Shown here in pieces: positions 61,847 through 64,000 of a stretch of DNA of 64,000 nt. Made by a program: the position numbers and the translations under genes. Origin of the DNA: Ilyomonas sp965219515 (lineage in GTDB: Bacteria > Bacteroidota > Bacteroidia > Chitinophagales > Chitinophagaceae); assembly GCA_965219515.1 (NCBI GenBank), contig OZ244776.1:186001-250000 (forward strand). Reading direction: 5' to 3'. The notes beneath the pieces are model-generated. The model was not told where the DNA came from, made no database searches, and saw only the letters and a list, made by a program, of their open reading frames with translations. Numbering within the stretch: the stretch's first letter is position 1; every line of letters begins with the position of its first letter.

Positions 61847-61868
61847 TATAAATTTTAAATTAAATAAA

Positions 61869-62516
61869 ATGAAAGTAGCATTAATTGGAGCATCAGGGTT
61901 CGTAGGAAAAGCAGTACTAAACGAATTATTGCGGAGGGGACATCAGGTAACAGCCCTCGTTACCAATCCTGCTAAGTTGCAAACTCAGGACGGTTTACGT
62001 ATCGTTCAGGCTAACGTGATGGAGGTAGATAAACTTGCCTCTACTCTAAAAGAGAACATGGCAGTGATCAGCGCATTCAATGCCGGGTGGACAAATCCGA
62101 ATCTTTATGCAGATTTTTTAAGCGGCTCTAAAGCGATACAGACCGGCGTCAAACAATCAGGAGTTAAGCGTTTGCTGGTAATTGGCGGTGCCGGAAGTTT
62201 ATTCATAAACGGGAAACAACTGGTTGACTCACCGGACTTTCCTCCCGAGTGGAAAGCAGGCGCAACGGCAGCCCGTGATTATTTAAATGAACTCAAAAAA
62301 GAAACAGAATTAGATTGGACTTTTTTGAGTCCGGCTGTCGAAATGCATCCGGGAACATCAGGCATTCGGAAAGGTGTTTACCGGACAGGAGATGACAACC
62401 CGGTATTTGATGAAAATGGCAGAAGCATTATTTCTGTTGAAGATGTTGCAGTAGCGGTTGCAGATGAGATCGAAGAACCTCAACATCACCAAAAAAGGTT
62501 TACGGTAGCCTATTAA
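61869..62516 (+). CDS. NAD(P)H-binding, NmrA/YwnB-like protein
   Basis: The 215-residue protein begins MKVALIGASGFVGKAVLNEL, the cofactor loop of the NmrA/YwnB group. VTALVTNPAKLQTQDGLRIV, AVISAFNAGWTNPNLYADFL, RLLVIGGAGSLFINGKQLVD and WTFLSPAVEMHPGTSGIRKG follow the family pattern. It lacks the SDR YxxxK pair. It is preceded by the Rrf2 gene and its operator, so it is probably derepressed by a signal such as quinones or reactive carbonyls (inference). An IS5-type element is inserted 75 bp after its stop. Confidence 0.88.
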   Translation: MKVALIGASGFVGKAVLNELLRRGHQVTALVTNPAKLQTQDGLRIVQANVMEVDKLASTLKENMAVISAFNAGWTNPNLYADFLSGSKAIQTGVKQSGVKRLLVIGGAGSLFINGKQLVDSPDFPPEWKAGATAARDYLNELKKETELDWTFLSPAVEMHPGTSGIRKGVYRTGDDNPVFDENGRSIISVEDVAVAVADEIEEPQHHQKRFTVAY

Positions 62517-62591
62517 CTTAACTTATTAAAAGGGCAGTGTAAGTCATTGATACAATAAGGAATGTCTACTTGATAATTAATAAAAGAAAAT

Positions 62592-63694
62592 GGCTTTGTT
62601 GCATGAATCAATTTATAAGGTTTAAATAACCTATCCTGGAATCGTTAAGCTACTTTTACGCTTATTGGTTTGCTTGTTTTCAATGTTATGTTTAATATTT
62701 TGCAACCAATTCTTACTTCTGTGAGTTGATTTTCTTTTCGTCTTGCCAATAACTTATCACCCACAATTGTTTTGTACCTGAACATCGTGGTTTCCGCTTT
62801 ACTCCGCTGGTGATAACGGGTTTGAATTTTCCATTCTTTTCGTCCTGTTTCCCCTATCGTTTCTATAGCTCTATCCCTTTGTTGTAAACAGGCATCCCCT
62901 TTTTTACTCATCACTGCGTTTTTCCTTGGCGGTATAACCTGTTCTATATTGTCTTTTGCCAACCGTTTACGCACCTTCTTTTTATCGTAAGCACCGTCGC
63001 CTGTAAAACTTTTTACTTCCTTTTTGATCTGTGTCAATAAGGCATCCACTTCAGTGGCGTCATCAACCGCATTGGTAGTCAGTGTTACCGCTTCCACCTG
63101 TTGTGTCTGTTCATCCACTGCCACATGCAGTTTCATCCAGGTGCGGTGCTTGCCCGCTCCATGTTTGCGAACTTTCCATTCCCCTTCTCCATATACCTTC
63201 AGACCCGTGCTGTCAACCACTATATCTGTAACCGTTCTGTTGCTCCCTCCTGTCTGCAGCTTCACATCCAAAGCCTTGCTGCGCCTGCAGATTACACTGT
63301 AATGGGGCACTTTTACATCTGCTTTTGTCAGTTTGAAAAAACTGCACATAAAGCCTTCCGTTTGCCGCAATGCCAAGTGGTATATCTTACGGATGGTAAG
63401 GCATATTTCTATAGCCCTATCACTGTATTGCTTCTGACCCCCACGCCTGTTCCCCTCACGGGGAGCTTTCCAATGATCTGCAATGTCTTTCTCTATCCAT
63501 AAACACAAAGACCCGCGTTGCTGTAATCCATTATTGTAAGCCGACCAGTTTCTGACTTTGTACTTATCTTTACTCATCAGGTATAGATTGTGTTGTTAAT
63601 GATGTTGTAACCACTAACTAACTAATCTATGCCTGTTCTTTTTTATAAGTGAATAACTATCGCTCATCTTTATATTTATTCATGCAACAACGCC
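62592..63694 (-). mobile_element. IS5-family (IS903-group) insertion sequence (1103 bp)
   Basis: Terminal inverted repeats GGCTTTGTTGCATGAAT at the left end and GGCGTTGTTGCATGAAT (one mismatch) at the right end. A perfect 9-bp target duplication AAAGAAAAT lies at 62583-62591 and 63695-63703. The TIR start GGCTTTGTTG is the IS903 signature. One intact transposase ORF. A MITE with the same ends lies at 19698. Confidence 0.96.
62645..63577 (-). CDS. IS5-family transposase
   Basis: The 310-residue transposase is of the IS903 group: YKVRNWSAYNNGLQQRGSLC at the N-terminus, then the DDE triad in IVVDSTGLKVYGEGEWK, FTGDGAYDKKKVRK and the HQRSKAETTMFRYKTIVGDK segment. Length and motif spacing are normal and the ORF is uninterrupted, so the element is probably active and could mobilise the MITE. 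Confidence 0.95.
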   Translation of the reverse strand: MSKDKYKVRNWSAYNNGLQQRGSLCLWIEKDIADHWKAPREGNRRGGQKQYSDRAIEICLTIRKIYHLALRQTEGFMCSFFKLTKADVKVPHYSVICRRSKALDVKLQTGGSNRTVTDIVVDSTGLKVYGEGEWKVRKHGAGKHRTWMKLHVAVDEQTQQVEAVTLTTNAVDDATEVDALLTQIKKEVKSFTGDGAYDKKKVRKRLAKDNIEQVIPPRKNAVMSKKGDACLQQRDRAIETIGETGRKEWKIQTRYHQRSKAETTMFRYKTIVGDKLLARRKENQLTEVRIGCKILNITLKTSKPISVKVA

Positions 63695-63704
63695 AAAGAA
63701 AATT

Positions 63705-64000
63705 ATGAAAAATGAACAGGTAAAAGTACGCCGTTTGGGTTGGGCGGGCGTAGAGATTGAATACAACAACGAAGTAATCGTAATTGATTACATTCAGGAC
63801 ACCACACCACTGATACAACTTCGGAGCGCGGATGAGCCATTCCCTCAGGTATCACGTATGGGTGATATCGCAGCCGGTCTTCTGACACATCTTCATGCTG
63901 ACCACGCCGATCCTAAGGCTCTGCAAGCTGCCCTGCGCAATGGTGCACCTGTATTCCGTCCCGAACCTGCAGCAGGTGTTGAAGCGGATATGGCATTGAC
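63705..64000 (+). CDS. metallo-beta-lactamase-fold protein (3' end outside window)
   Basis: The frame opens MKNEQVKVRRLGWAGVEIEY and reads 98 codons to the right edge. The MBL metal motif HxHxDH is present as THLHADHADP (about residues 61-70). It resembles small L-ascorbate-lactonase/UlaG-like MBL hydrolases, but most of the protein is missing. The IS5 element ends 10 bp before its ATG and duplicates AAAGAAAAT within that spacer, so the gene's own promoter, probably the Rrf2/NmrA-like transcript, is now separated from it. Confidence 0.8.
   Translation, partial: MKNEQVKVRRLGWAGVEIEYNNEVIVIDYIQDTTPLIQLRSADEPFPQVSRMGDIAAGLLTHLHADHADPKALQAALRNGAPVFRPEPAAGVEADMAL

Noticed and set aside
1..64000. 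CRISPR array
   Set aside because: No evenly spaced direct repeats with unique spacers were found; the word repeats are short, irregular and degenerate.

Overview
The window looks like a chromosomal segment of a Bacteroidota bacterium, most likely family Chitinophagaceae (inference). Support comes from TAnnTTTG-type -7 promoter elements in front of many genes, a type IX secretion (T9SS) sorting domain, a large TonB-type outer-membrane beta-barrel protein, a Bacteroidota-style DksA relative with a degenerate zinc finger, a four-helix-bundle (S23-like) protein and lipoproteins with short lipoboxes.

Layout. 1-6.1 kb: a class III aminotransferase running off the left edge, a gamma carbonic anhydrase, rsgA, a stand-alone receiver protein, ald and tsaE. 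6.1-11.4 kb is disturbed: a broken secreted alpha/beta hydrolase, IS630-family copy 1, and two tandem paralogous lipoproteins. 11.8-28.1 kb is mostly housekeeping: copper-type P-ATPase, recQ, thiL, a NUMOD4/HNH-like gene, an inositol monophosphatase-family gene, a NUDIX hydrolase, a 161-bp MITE, thrC, glmS, glmM (glmS and glmM both serve UDP-GlcNAc synthesis) and a fused beta-oxidation enzyme. 28.1-31.8 kb holds a PemK/MazF-like gene overlapped by an unrecognised partner, an SdpI-like membrane protein, an M15 peptidase and an IS982 element. 31.8-49.2 kb is core again: rmuC, acyl-ACP thioesterase, outer-membrane receptor, tRNA-His, ileS with a lysine/alanine-rich DksA-like gene, glycosyltransferase, ribE, truB, then hemH and hemJ (two late heme steps) and tyrS.

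49.5-64 kb is an accessory region. It repeats one theme: a small NAD(P)-dependent or detoxification enzyme beside its own regulator (Crp/Fnr + MDR reductase; AraC + NmrA-like + VOC; Crp/Fnr near DJ-1/PfpI; Rrf2 + NmrA-like). Decayed paralogues (AraC, SDR, DJ-1) and three IS elements are mixed in. A GC-richer SDR/YciI-like cassette beside IS630 copy 2 looks horizontally acquired. An IS5/IS903-type element with intact TIRs and a 9-bp target duplication sits just before a metallo-beta-lactamase-fold gene cut by the right edge.

Strongest observations: (1) both IS630-type elements split their transposase in two frames joined at the same slippery heptamer T TTA AAA, as expected for programmed -1 frameshifting; (2) a 161-bp MITE shares the terminal repeats of the IS5/IS903 element 43 kb away, and each has a perfect 9-bp target duplication; (3) the Rrf2 gene and its downstream NmrA-like gene carry the same operator architecture TACTGTAA-N9-TTACAGTA; (4) a PemK/MazF-like toxin candidate is overlapped by a non-canonical partner gene; (5) degenerate word-like repeats fill many intergenic spaces and also appear inside the P-ATPase and ileS reading frames. 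I see no CRISPR array, prophage or complete known defence island.
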